This document shows positions 43,505 through 53,400 of a stretch of DNA of 64,000 bases, piece by piece. The notes beneath the pieces were generated by a model that worked only from the letters and a program-made list of their open reading frames with translations, did no database searches and had not been told where the DNA came from. The stretch is from the NCBI RefSeq assembly GCF_037023745.1, contig NZ_CP146101.1, positions 4,766,001 through 4,830,000 on the forward strand, written 5' to 3'. Origin of the DNA: Streptomyces sp. SCSIO 30461. Its GTDB lineage: Bacteria; Actinomycetota; Actinomycetes; Streptomycetales; Streptomycetaceae. Numbering within the stretch: position 1 is the stretch's first letter; every line of letters starts with the position of its first letter. A program made the position numbers and the translations under genes.

Positions 43505-44632
43505 GTGAGGACGTCCGGCCCCTCCCCCACGCTCACTCGCGCGGTCGAGGGTTCCCCCGAGGCCCGCCTGTTGCACGAGTTCCTGCTGACGGGCGCCTCC
43601 CTGGTGCCCGACCGGACCGCCGTATACGAGGTGGACGAGGGCGGTGTGCCGCAGGCTGTCAGCTATCGCGAACTGGAGCGGCGCGTCCACGCCTACGCAG
43701 ACCTGCTCGACCCGCTCGGCCTCAACGTGGGCGACCGTGTCGTGCTGGAGGCCGACACCTCCGCGCACGCCATCGCCCTGCTGTTGGCCTGCTCCCGGCT
43801 CGGCCTGACGTTCGTCCCCGTCAGCCCCGAGACACCGGCCCGGCGCGTGGCGACGATCATGGAACTCGCCGAGCCCGCGCTTTTTCTGACCACCGCGGAA
43901 ACCTGCCGGATCCAGGCGCCGGCGGGCATGGGCACCGGCCGGTTCGGGCCCGCCTGGGTGGAGCTGTGGACCCGGCCGCGCGAACGCGTCCGGCACCGGC
44001 GCGCGGTCGTCGAGACGGACCCCGCCTACATCATCTTCACTTCCGGTACGACGGGGCGGCCCAAGGGCGTCGTCATGACGCAGCGTGGCATCGTCTCGTA
44101 CTTCCGCATGCTCATCGCGGACAGCGACATCGCCCCGGACGAGCGCGTCGCCACCACCGCTCCCCTGCAGTTCGACCTGTCTCTGTTCGACATCGGTATG
44201 GCCCTGGGCAGCCTCGCGTGCTGCGTACCGGTCCCGCGCGCGCTGCTGCGCTGGCCGCGCCGCCTCCTGCGCTTCCTGGAGGAGACCGCTGTCACTCAGG
44301 TCAACGGCGTTCCGTCGATCTGGCGGCAGGTGCTGCGGCACGAGCCGGACAGGTTCGCGAGCCTCACCGCCCTGCGCGGGATCCTCTTCTCCGGCGAGGA
44401 GTTCCCGCTGCCGGAACTGCGCCGGCTGCGGAAACTGCGGCCCGGCATCCGGGTGCTGGACAGTTTCGGGCACACCGAGTGCATGTCGTGCTCGCTGACC
44501 GAGGTACCCGACCCGCTTCCCGCCGAGACCGTACGGCTGTCCATCGGCGCCCCTCATCCCGGCTCCGAGGGGATGCTCGTCGACGCCGAGGGGAAACCGA
44601 TCGAGGAGGCCGGCGTCACCGGCGAACTCTAG
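43505..44632 (+). CDS. Prolyl-type adenylation (AMP-binding) enzyme, C-terminus truncated
   Basis: A 375-residue AMP-forming ligase. Core motifs A3 IIFTSGTTGRPKGVVM (about 176-191) and A5-like DSFGHTECMSCSLTEV (about 319-334) are present. The runs PLQFDLSLFDIGMALGSLAC and GVPSIWRQVLRHEPDRFASL closely recall the proline-activating enzymes of pyrrole formation (PltF/CloN4 type). The frame ends TGEL-stop at 44632; real family members continue another 120 residues with the catalytic Lys domain, so half-reaction chemistry is likely impaired. The N-terminus is also uncertain: GTG 43505 is used, while an ATG at 43483 is in another frame. Sequence after the stop belongs to an unrelated gene fragment. 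Confidence 0.8.
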   Translation: MRTSGPSPTLTRAVEGSPEARLLHEFLLTGASLVPDRTAVYEVDEGGVPQAVSYRELERRVHAYADLLDPLGLNVGDRVVLEADTSAHAIALLLACSRLGLTFVPVSPETPARRVATIMELAEPALFLTTAETCRIQAPAGMGTGRFGPAWVELWTRPRERVRHRRAVVETDPAYIIFTSGTTGRPKGVVMTQRGIVSYFRMLIADSDIAPDERVATTAPLQFDLSLFDIGMALGSLACCVPVPRALLRWPRRLLRFLEETAVTQVNGVPSIWRQVLRHEPDRFASLTALRGILFSGEEFPLPELRRLRKLRPGIRVLDSFGHTECMSCSLTEVPDPLPAETVRLSIGAPHPGSEGMLVDAEGKPIEEAGVTGEL

Positions 44633-44650
44633 TCCGCGTCGTACTGGGTG

Positions 44651-45205
44651 GGGGCGGATCGGCGGGCCGCCGAGGCTCCCCAGCTCGCCGAGGTCAGACC
44701 GGCGGGCGTCCCCGAACGGACGGTCCGGGATGAGGCGGAGCACCTTGTCGTAGCGCGTGGCCAGCTTCAGCTCGAAGCCGGCCTGCTTCAGGTCGCGGAC
44801 CAGTGCACTGCCCGTGGGCAGCTCGCGCGGCACCAGCGGATCGGTGCCCAGGTCAGGGAAGCGGGTGGCGACCCGCTTGTGCAGGGCGTCAACCGTCAGG
44901 CCCGGCTGCCGCTCCTCCTCAACGCCCGGCTGCACGGCGACCACACCGGCCTGAGTGATCCTCAGCGCACGCACCAAGTCCAAGTCGCGCGGGTAGATCT
45001 CCAGTCGGGGTGTGAGGGCGGCTCGGGTGGAGGCTGCGACCGCGATCTCGGCGGTGCGCCGCTCGTCCCAGCCCAGGTTTCCCGGCGGCCGTCGTACCGC
45101 ATCCAGTTCGGTGAGGACAGTGCTGGCCGTCGGCAGGGACTCCAGCTCCGCCAGTCGGTCGGCCCGCGCGCCCAGGTTGAGCGCGTAGTCCTGAAGGGCG
45201 GGCAA
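44651..45205 (-). pseudogene. C-terminal remnant of a large protein (BREX PglW-like)
   Basis: A reverse-strand frame of about 185 residues has strong coding character (WDERRTAEIAVAASTRAALT; PRLEIYPRDLDLVRALRITQ; QPGLTVDALHKRVATRFPDL; ELPTGSALVRDLKQAGFELK). It resembles a winged-helix-containing tail, and from memory recalls the C-terminal region of PglW, the kinase of type 2 BREX (Pgl) phage defence. Both ends are broken: upstream it starts abruptly at about 45205, and downstream it dissolves where the adenylation gene was cut. It is certainly a fragment. The PglW identification is tentative. Confidence 0.4.
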
Positions 45206-45288
45206 CGTCCGGGGGATGCACCCTTGGACACCTCAACGAAGAGCGAGGGATCCTGCGAGACCGCAGTCGAAGGGCAGGGAACAGCGGC

Positions 45289-45408
45289 TCAGCGTGTCTC
45301 GCTGTAGCCGCACTCGGAGCACGTGTGCGTGACCTTCTTGACCTTCTGGTCAGAGCGGACGCCACAGGCGCTCGACTCCATGTCGCTGGCACAGTTCGGG
45401 CAGTTCAT
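45289..45408 (-). CDS. 39-residue zinc-ribbon protein
   Basis: ATG 45408 to TGA 45289 encodes 39 residues with two Cys pairs, MNCPNCASDMESS and HTCSECGYS, spaced like a zinc ribbon (C-x2-C ... C-x2-C). An AGGAG ribosome binding site lies at the right distance. Very small zinc ribbons of this type are common in Streptomyces and of unknown function; a DNA- or RNA-binding role is possible. It is too short to be called from length alone, but the four-Cys pattern and start context support it. Confidence 0.72.
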   Translation of the reverse strand: MNCPNCASDMESSACGVRSDQKVKKVTHTCSECGYSETR

Positions 45409-45811
45409 GGCTCGACTCCTGGCATGACGAGGATGTTCTTCAATGCCAGACCCGGATCAGCTCCGCTGATCCCTTGCACTCACCGCCTTCACGGGGCGAG
45501 CAAAGTGAGCCACGAAGAAGAAAAAACACAGCACCCCGGCGCCGCTGCTGCCCGAAGGCAGAGCGCGCACCGGGGTGCTGGGGAAGCCGGATCCGCGGAG
45601 ATCTCGGTTATGTCCCCGTCGTGGTGTAGCCGATCACGGTCCGTGGCCTCCGCTTCGGAGCCGTCCGGTACCTGCCGCTGCAGGCCGTCGTGCGATCACC
45701 GCTGGTCCCGGCTCGATGAGCCTCAACGGGGCCTCCGGCGAGGGCGATTCGCGTCGCGGCCTGGGGATTCCGCCAGCTTGATCGACTACACCACCACAGG
45801 GGACATGACCC
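45409..45811. other. Gap without a recognised gene
   Basis: About 400 bp between the zinc ribbon and the thioesterase remnant. The open frames are continuations of the dead thioesterase frame and antisense shadows. Nothing else was recognised. Confidence 0.4.
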
Positions 45812-46165
45812 GTTCCGAGCCAGCGCAGTTCGGACCGGAGCAGGTCCATCACCAGCTGTTCGTTCTCGGCTTGGAAGAAGTGGGACCCGGGGAACATCTG
45901 TGCCTGAAAGCGGGAGGCGGTGTGCAGGGAGCAGGCCCGCACCTGGTCCTCGGTGACCAGCGGATCGTCCGCTCCGCCCAGTGCCAGGACGGGAACGGGG
46001 AGTGGCCGGTCGTATCCGTACTCGGGAGAGAGCTCGCTCAGGGCGAAGTCCGCGCGAATGATCGGCAGAGAAGAAGTCGAGAATCCCTTCGTTGTCGAGC
46101 ACGGGCGTGGCACCGAACTCCCGCAGCCGTTCGACGAGTCCGTCACGCGGCAGCGAGTGGCGTAT
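45812..46165 (-). pseudogene. Type II thioesterase C-terminal remnant
   Basis: Two reverse-strand frames together read as the end of a type II (editing) thioesterase of NRPS/PKS clusters: RDGLVERLREFGATPVLDN in one, then LPIIRADFALSELSPEYGYD, VLALGGADDPLVTEDQ (catalytic Asp) and FPGSHFFQAENEQLVMDLL (catalytic His) in the other. The frame change is at about 46075. The N-terminal half with the GxSxG serine is missing, so the enzyme is inactive. Its presence supports the view that this stretch was once a carrier-protein-based biosynthetic cluster. Confidence 0.7.
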
Positions 46166-46248
46166 CGACGCGGTGACGGGTCGTAGGCGGCCCGCTCGCA
46201 CAGGCGCAGCAGAACCAGAGAACCCTCCCGACCGACCGGTCAGACGAT

Positions 46249-46341
46249 CTTCACCATGGACACCCTCCAGCGACCAGCCCGAGCACCCCGAACCCCGTGC
46301 ACACCAGCCCACCTGAACTGCAGCTTTCACGATACACACTG
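46249..46341 (-). repeat. 93-bp repeat, copy A (inverted relative to copy B)
   Basis: Reverse complement of 53814-53906 with only about three mismatches over 93 bp, as compared by eye. The core contains GTGAAAGCTGCAGTTCAGGT. It lies directly beside the dead thioesterase and before the lipoprotein gene. A partial third copy is at 33588-33628. It is not an obvious terminal repeat of the insertion sequences seen here. Confidence 0.85.
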
Positions 46342-46483
46342 CTCACTGAAGGTCAGATGGGAACCGGACCTCTTCTTCTCGCCGGGAGAGCCGAGGAGCA
46401 GCGTGCTAAAGTGACCGGCCGTGCGCGCCCCCCGGGGCCTGCGGAAATCCGGCCGCCCGGTCCTATCAACTAGGGGAGTCGAC

Positions 46484-47047
46484 TTGTCACTTCACACGGG
46501 AACCGGCCGTTGTGCCGGCCTGCTCCTGACGGTGGCGGTGGCAGCCGGAGCTCTCACCGGATGCCAGTCGATCGCCGACGCCGCGTCCGCCTCGGGGTGC
46601 GATGGCACCGAGAGCCGGGTCGAGAAGCTGGAGTCGTACGGCGTCCTGGGCTCACGGCCTGAAGGAGCCGTCGTACCCAAGGGCTTCGAGAAGCTGGAGT
46701 CCGGCTGCTGGCAGGACAGCGGCGACGCGCAGCTGTACGCCTCGCGGACCTACGTCCTCCGGGGAGACAAGGCCGAAGTGGCCGCGCACTACCGGACCGT
46801 GGCGGAGCAAGAGGGCTGGAAGCCGGACCGCCCCGACCAGGAGTCATCGAACGACGGACAGTTCGCCGGCCTCTGCTTCACCAGGGCCGAAGGAGACCGG
46901 GCGACCGCTTTGGACGTCTACTTCCTGACCAAGGAGATCCTGGAGGCGGAGGAGCGGAATCCCGGCCCCGAGTTCGGCTCCGGATCCGGATACCGCGTGG
47001 AAATCACCGCGGCCGCCGACGGCTCACCCGCGGACTGCTCGGACTGA
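46484..47047 (+). CDS. Putative lipoprotein of unknown function
   Basis: A 187-residue secreted lipoprotein: a basic start, hydrophobic segment (AGLLLTVAVAAGALTGC, about 11-27) and lipobox LTGC with the lipidated Cys at about residue 27. The mature part has four further Cys (for example SGCDGT, ESGCWQ, AGLCFT and PADCSD), probably two disulfides. The TTG at 46484 is chosen because a strong AGGGGAG ribosome binding site precedes it; a GTG at 46421 would give an unlikely leader. No family is recognised. It precedes the RHS gene, separated by a stem-loop. Confidence 0.8.
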   Translation: MSLHTGTGRCAGLLLTVAVAAGALTGCQSIADAASASGCDGTESRVEKLESYGVLGSRPEGAVVPKGFEKLESGCWQDSGDAQLYASRTYVLRGDKAEVAAHYRTVAEQEGWKPDRPDQESSNDGQFAGLCFTRAEGDRATALDVYFLTKEILEAEERNPGPEFGSGSGYRVEITAAADGSPADCSD

Positions 47048-47118
47048 AACAGGTCCACGACAACCCTGTACTGCTCACCACCCGGCCCTCACCAGCCTCG
47101 CCCCGGAAGAGACCTCCG

Positions 47119-47147
47119 GCGCCAGGTGACTCAACTACACCTGGCGC
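47119..47147. terminator. 10-bp hairpin after the lipoprotein gene
   Basis: Arms 47119-47128 and 47138-47147 pair perfectly around a 9-nt loop, 71 bp past the lipoprotein stop. It would separate this unit from the RHS gene. Confidence 0.6.
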
Positions 47148-47366
47148 TCCGGTATCTGATGGCTCATCGAGCCAGGGGCGCGGCTTTTCCGTGTGAAGAA
47201 GGGGCACGGGGAGGGTCAAGAATGAGCAAAGAGTGAGCCGCTCGCCACGCTCCTCGAATGATTATTTCGCCACGAACGACCCCTCCTTTCCGGCCGGACG
47301 CCCCGGATGCCCCCTCGTGAGCCCTGGGCACCCGCCGGGGAAGCACTTACTCCGCTTACTGACTCA

Positions 47367-47394
47367 TTGACACCTGTGTGCGACATGTGAGGAT
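47367..47394 (+). promoter_or_regulatory. Possible promoter of the RHS gene
   Basis: TTGACA (47367-47372) with a GAGGAT -10 candidate at 47389-47394 (16-bp spacer), 46 bp before the GTG start. The -35 is a perfect consensus, the -10 is weak. Confidence 0.4.
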
Positions 47395-47440
47395 CCCATG
47401 TGCATGCGGGGTACACCCGCACCATGTGCGAGGAGTGAGA

Positions 47441-50400
47441 GTGACAGGCAAGTTCCCGTGGCCAGGAAAACGACCGAACGCACCGTCCGTTCAGCCCTTC
47501 CTGCCGCCCGTTCAGTTGAGGCGCCTGCGCCCGGTGGCCGCGGCCGTCGTGCTGACGATGGCGTTTGAAGCCACCGTCATGGTCGGAACCGCCAATCTGG
47601 CGATGGGCGTCGAGCGCACGGCCGTTCCTGCCGACAAGGCCGCCGACGCGAAGGACCTCGGGCCGGCGACCGCGGGGTCGGTGGCTGCCGCCCGGCTGAA
47701 GGCGAAGATCCAGAACCGTCGGATCGAGGCACTGGACGCGCGTACCGAGACCTCGACGGTCCACGTGAACCCCAACGGTTCGGTGACCGAGGAGGCGCAC
47801 ACCGGACCGATCCGGTTCAAGGACGACCGGGGCGCATGGCAGGACGTCGACATCTCCCTGCACAAGCTCTCGGACGGTTCGGTCGGGGCCCGCAGGCATC
47901 CCCACGGACTGCGCCTGGCTGGCCGGAGCGCGGCTCCCAAGGGGCTGAGGAGTACCGGCAGGAAGACCGCTTCGGCTGGCGTTCCCCTGGTGACGCTGGA
48001 GGGCCGGACCGGTCAGCGGATTCAGCTGGGCTGGTACGGGGCACTGCCCGCGCCGCAGATCGAGGGCGAGGAGAACACCGTCGCCCGGTACCGGAACGCC
48101 CTCCCTGCGACGGACCTCCTGATCGAGTCGACGCGCAGCGGCTACGAACAGTTCCTGGAACTGAAGGATCGTTCCGCCGTCGACGCGAGCGGTGCCATTG
48201 CCTACAGCCTCACGGCCAAGGGCCTGACCGCCGAGGCGAAGCCGGACGGTTCGGTCTCCTTCAAGGACTCCAAGGGCAGGCCCGTGGGCGCCATGCCCGC
48301 GCCGGTGATGTGGGACGCGAGGGTGGACACGTCGTCCGGTGAGCACGAGCGCACCGTCCCGGTGGCGGTGAAGGTGGTCCAGGACGGTGACACCGTCACT
48401 TTGACCCTGACGCCGGACGCGAAGTTCCTGGCCGACCCCGCGACACAGTTCCCCGTGACGATCGACCCCGCGATCAGCGTCGGGGCCAGCTTCGACACCT
48501 TCGTCCAACAGGGCTACACGACCGACCAGTCGACCTCGACGGACCTCAAGCTCGGCAACAACGGCTCCTCGCAGGTGGCCCGGTCGTTCCTCTCGTTCCC
48601 GATGAAGAACATCACGGGCAAGCTGATCACCGCGGCGAAGCTCAACCTGTTCGCGTACCACTCCTGGTCCTGCACCCCCGCCAGTTGGGAGGTGTGGTCG
48701 ACCGGGGCCGCCGGCACCGGATCACGCTGGACCGCACAGCCGGCCTGGACGACGAAGTACGCCACCAGCACCCAGACCAAGGGCTTCTCCAGCGCCTGCA
48801 ACGACGGCTGGGTCAACGCGGACGTGACCTCTCTGGCCACGGCGTGGGCGGGGAACGGCAACGGAAGCAACCACCTGGGGCTGCGGGCCACGAACGAGAA
48901 CGAGCCGGCCGGCTGGAAGCGCTTCAACTCCGGCAACGCCGCCTCCAACACTCCTTATCTCTCGGTCACCTACAACTCGGTTCCCGACCTGCCGACCCTC
49001 ATAGCCCCAGCTGCCGGAGCCGCCACCAACGACACCACGCCGACGCTGTCGGCGAAGGCCCTGGACGGCGACGGTTCGCAGGTCACCCTCAACTACGAGG
49101 TGTGGACCTCCACCGGCACATCCGCCCTGCGCACCGGCAACAGCGCGGCGGTCGCCTCGGGCGCCCAGGCGGACTGGACCGCCGCGCTGCCGGCCGGCTC
49201 CTACAAGTGGCGGGCGCGGGCCACCGACGGCTCCGCCACCAGCGCCTGGTCAGCGTTCCGCACACTGGTCGTGGACACCACGGCGCCTGCCGCGACGACG
49301 GTCGCCTCGGCTGGCTTCCCCGCCGGTCAGTGGTCCGGCACGCCGGACGGCAACGGCGACTTCACCGGTGACTTCACCTTCACTCCCCCGGCCACGGACG
49401 TGAAGTCGGTCCAGTGGCAGCTGGACGGCGGGGCGTGGCAGTCGATCGCCACCACCGGCTCGCCGGTGACGGCCACGCCGGTCTTCCGCGCGGGCAAGCA
49501 CACCCTGGCGGCACGCTCCAGGGACGCCGCCGGCAACGTCTCCGCCACCACAGCCTTCACCTTCTTCGCCGGCTCGGGCGCCGCCCTGCTCTCGCCGGGC
49601 CAGGGCGACCGTCCGGCACGGCGGACCGTGCTGACCGGTCAGGGCAAGACCTCCGACACCGGGGTGCGCTACCAGTACCGGCGCGGTGAGACCGATGCCT
49701 GGAAGGACGTCCCGCTCGCCGATGTGCGTCGCCGGGCGGACAACACCGCCCTCGCCTCCTGGCCGGCCGCAGTGAGCGGTGGCCTGTCAGAGGCACTGGT
49801 GTGGAACATCACCAGCAGCCTCACCGAGGACGGCCCGATCGACGTCCGCGCGGTCTTCACCGACGGCTCCAGCACCGACGCCTCCCCCGCCACCGCGATC
49901 ACCGTCGACCGGAAGGCGGGCGCCGCGCCCACCCAGGCCGCCGGTCCGGGTGACGTCAACATGCTCACCGGCGACTTCGTGCTGACCGAGACGGACAGCT
50001 CGGCGTTCGGCCTGACGGCCAGCCGCACGGCCTCCTCGCGCCGTCCCTCCGAGGGCGGACAGCAGGAGGGCCAGGTGGCCATCTTCGGTCCCCAGTGGAC
50101 CGCGGGCGCTGCCGCGGAGCTCTCCGCCACCGAATCGCTGTACCTGCGCAAGACGTCGAACACCTCGGTCGCGGTGGTGGACATCGACGGCGAGGAGACC
50201 GGATTCACGGCGACGAGCGGAGGTGGCTGGAAGCCCGAGGAGGGCGCCGAGGCCCTCACGCTGACGGGCAGCCTGACCGGCTCCTTCACCCTCAAGGACA
50301 CCGAGGGGACCGTCTCCCAGTTCACCAAGATCGATGCGGCCGCCACAATCTGGCAGCTCTCCCAGAGCAGCCTCCCGACGGACAACTCCACCACCTCTCT

Positions 50401-53400
50401 GATCTCGGAGAAGGTCGTCGTGGGCAGCGCCGTCCTGGCCCGCCCGAAGTACGTGATCGCTCCCACCTCGGCGGTCACCAACGCCACGTGTGCGAGCACC
50501 CCTTCCACCAAGGGCTGCCGGATCCTGGAGTACCAGTACGCCACCACGACCACGGCCACTGGGAGCACGCCGGGCGACTACGCCGGGCAGGTCGCCCGCA
50601 TCCGCCTGTGGTCCACCGATCCCGGCGCGGCGAACGCCACGGCCGCGGTCGTGGCGAACTACGCCTACGACGCCTCGGGGCGGCTGCGTGAGCAGTGGGA
50701 CCCGAGGGTCTCCCCCGCGCTGAAGACGACCTACACCTACGACAGCGCGGGCCGCGTGGTCACCCAGACCCCGCCGGGCGAGCTGCCGTGGACCTTCTCG
50801 TACGGGAAGGCCGGCTCCAGCACGGTCGCGGGCGAGGGCATGCTACTCTCCGCGTCCCGGCCGACACTGAAGCCGGGCAGCAAGGACGAGACCGACGGCG
50901 GTACGGCAGCCGCCTCGCTGGTCTACGACGTACCCCTCACTGGTGCCAAGGCACCCAATCAGCTTTCCCCGGCCGAGGCCCTGACATGGGGCCAGACGGA
51001 CGCACCGACGGACGCCACCGCCGTCTTCCCGGCCGACCAGGTGCCCGCATCCCACAACGGGAACGACCTCAACGCCGGTGACTACGACAAGGCGACCACC
51101 ACCTACACCAACGCCTCGGGCCTACAGGTCAACACGGGCCTGCCCGGCCGTCACCTGGCCACCACCCAGTACGACTCCTTCGGCAACGTCGTCCTGGAGC
51201 TGGGCGCCACCAACCGGGAACTCGCACTCGGCAACGCCGACTACCAGGTCACCACGCAGAGCCAACTCGGCATTCTCGCCGACTCGCCGGCGGAGCGTGC
51301 CCGCAAGCTGGCCACGGTCTCGGAGTTCTCCGCCGACGGCAAGCGGCAACTGCAGCAGTACGGCCCGCTCCACCTGGTCACCCTGACCCAGCAGCTCCAG
51401 GGCGACTCCGACAGCCCCACCATCGCGGCCGGAACCCAAGTGGCGGCGCGCCAGCACACCATCACCCGGTACGACGAAGGCCGTCCCACCGACGGGTCGG
51501 CCCGGGTCTCGGACCAGCCGACCACCGCATCAACCGGCGCATTCATCGAGGGCTACCCGAACGACGGCGATGTTCGTACCACCAACACCCGTTACGACTG
51601 GGTCAAGGGCCTGCCCACCGCCACGGTCACGGACCCGAACGGGATCAAGCTGACCCGCTCCTCCGAGTTCGACGCGCAGGGCCGCATCCTGAAGAGCATG
51701 CAGCCCAAGTCCAACGGCGCGGACGCGGGGACGGTGGCTTCCCGCTACTGGACCGCGGACGGGACCGGCGCCTGCTCCGGGCGCCCCGAATGGGCCGACC
51801 TGCTCTGCTCCAGCGGCCCCGCAGGCAAGATCACCGGTGGCGGCTCGAACCCCGACGAATTGCCCACCAAAACCCTGGAGTACAACCGCCTGGGCCAGGT
51901 GACAAAGGTCACCGAGACCGCCAACGGCGTGACGCGCACCACGGTCACCACCTATGACGCCGTCGGGCGCGGTACGAAGAGCACGATCACGGGAGGAGCC
52001 GGCAACGCCGTACCGACGCAGACCATCACCTACGACCCGGCCAACGGGCAGGCGGTCACCGTCTCCGACGGGGCCACCACGGTGCGCCACGTCACCGACA
52101 GGCTGGGCCGTGAGATCTCGTACGACGACGGTGCGGGCAATGTCACGCGCACCGAGTACGACCGCCGCGACCGGGTGACGCGGAGGACCGACTCAGTCCC
52201 CTCGGAGACCACCTACAGCTACCAGAGCCTCACCGGCCAGCCGACCGGAATGCACGACTCGGCGCTCGGAAGCACGGGCGACGTCAGCGCCTCCTACGAC
52301 TCCGACGGCCGCCTCTACAAGCAGCGGCTGCCATGGAACATCGACGTCGAATACAACCTCGACCCCACGGGGAACGAGACCTCGCGCTACTGGCACTGGG
52401 AGTCCGGTTGGACCATCCAGGGCGAGTCGGTCAGTGAGAACATCCACGGCCAGGTCGTGTCCCGCACCACCTACACGGGCGGCGGAGCGTACCAGAGCTA
52501 CACCTACGACGCGGCAGGCCGCCTGACCAAGGCCGACGACACCCAGGCCGGCGTCACCACCCACCGCAGTTACGGGTTCGACGCCAACACCAACCGTACG
52601 TCCCTGGTGACCACGGTCGACGACGTGGACGGCGGCGCGCCCACCACGAAGACGGTCAACTCCACGTACGACACCGCCGACAGGCTGATCTCCACCGGTA
52701 CGGTCTACGACGCCTTCGGCCGCACCACCGCCCAGAGCAGCGGAGCCCAGAACTCCTACTTCGCCAACGATCTCGTCCGCCAGATCACGGCAGGCTCCGA
52801 GCGCACCACCTGGGACCTCGACGCGGCTGGCAGGCTCGCCTCATTCACCACCGAGAACAAGGATGACAACGGGACCTGGTCGACGGCCTCGACCAAGCGC
52901 AACCACTATGGGGCCGACGGGGACAACCCCACGTGGATCAACGAGGGTGACAGCAGGATCACCCGGAACCTGTCGGACCTGACAGGAGACCTGATCGCCA
53001 CGACCGGCGCCACCGGTGACGTGGTCCTCCAGCTCACCAACATCCACGGCGACGTGGCCACGCAGCTTCCGCTGGTGGACGCCACGACTCCGGTGGTCAA
53101 CAGCTACGACGAGTTCGGCAACCGCCTTCCCGGCACCGACCCGGCCCGGTACGGCTGGATCGGCGCGGAGCGGCGCTCGTCGGAGACGCCGAGCACCGCC
53201 ACACTGATGGGGGTGCGCCTGTACGACTCGGCCACGGGCAGATTCCTCTCCACCGACCGTATCGTCGGAGGCAACGCCAGCTCCTATGACTACTGCTTCG
53301 GCGACCCGGTGAACTGCTACGACATCAGCGGGAACTACGCCATCGGCGGGCTCGTACCGGAAGCCGCGATCTGCGCTCTGTTCTTCCTGTGGTGCGCGGA

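Noticed and set aside
43136..44640. Downstream part of the 689-codon reverse frame that includes the PglW-like fragment
   Set aside because: Below about 44650 the frame is antisense to the adenylation and maleylpyruvate isomerase family genes and loses coding character; only 44651-45205 was kept.
46249..46341. Idea that the 93-bp repeat encodes a conserved short peptide (CIVKLQF...)
   Set aside because: A peptide can be read only by removing one base in copies A and B; the partial copy C has a different downstream sequence. Treated as non-coding repeat.
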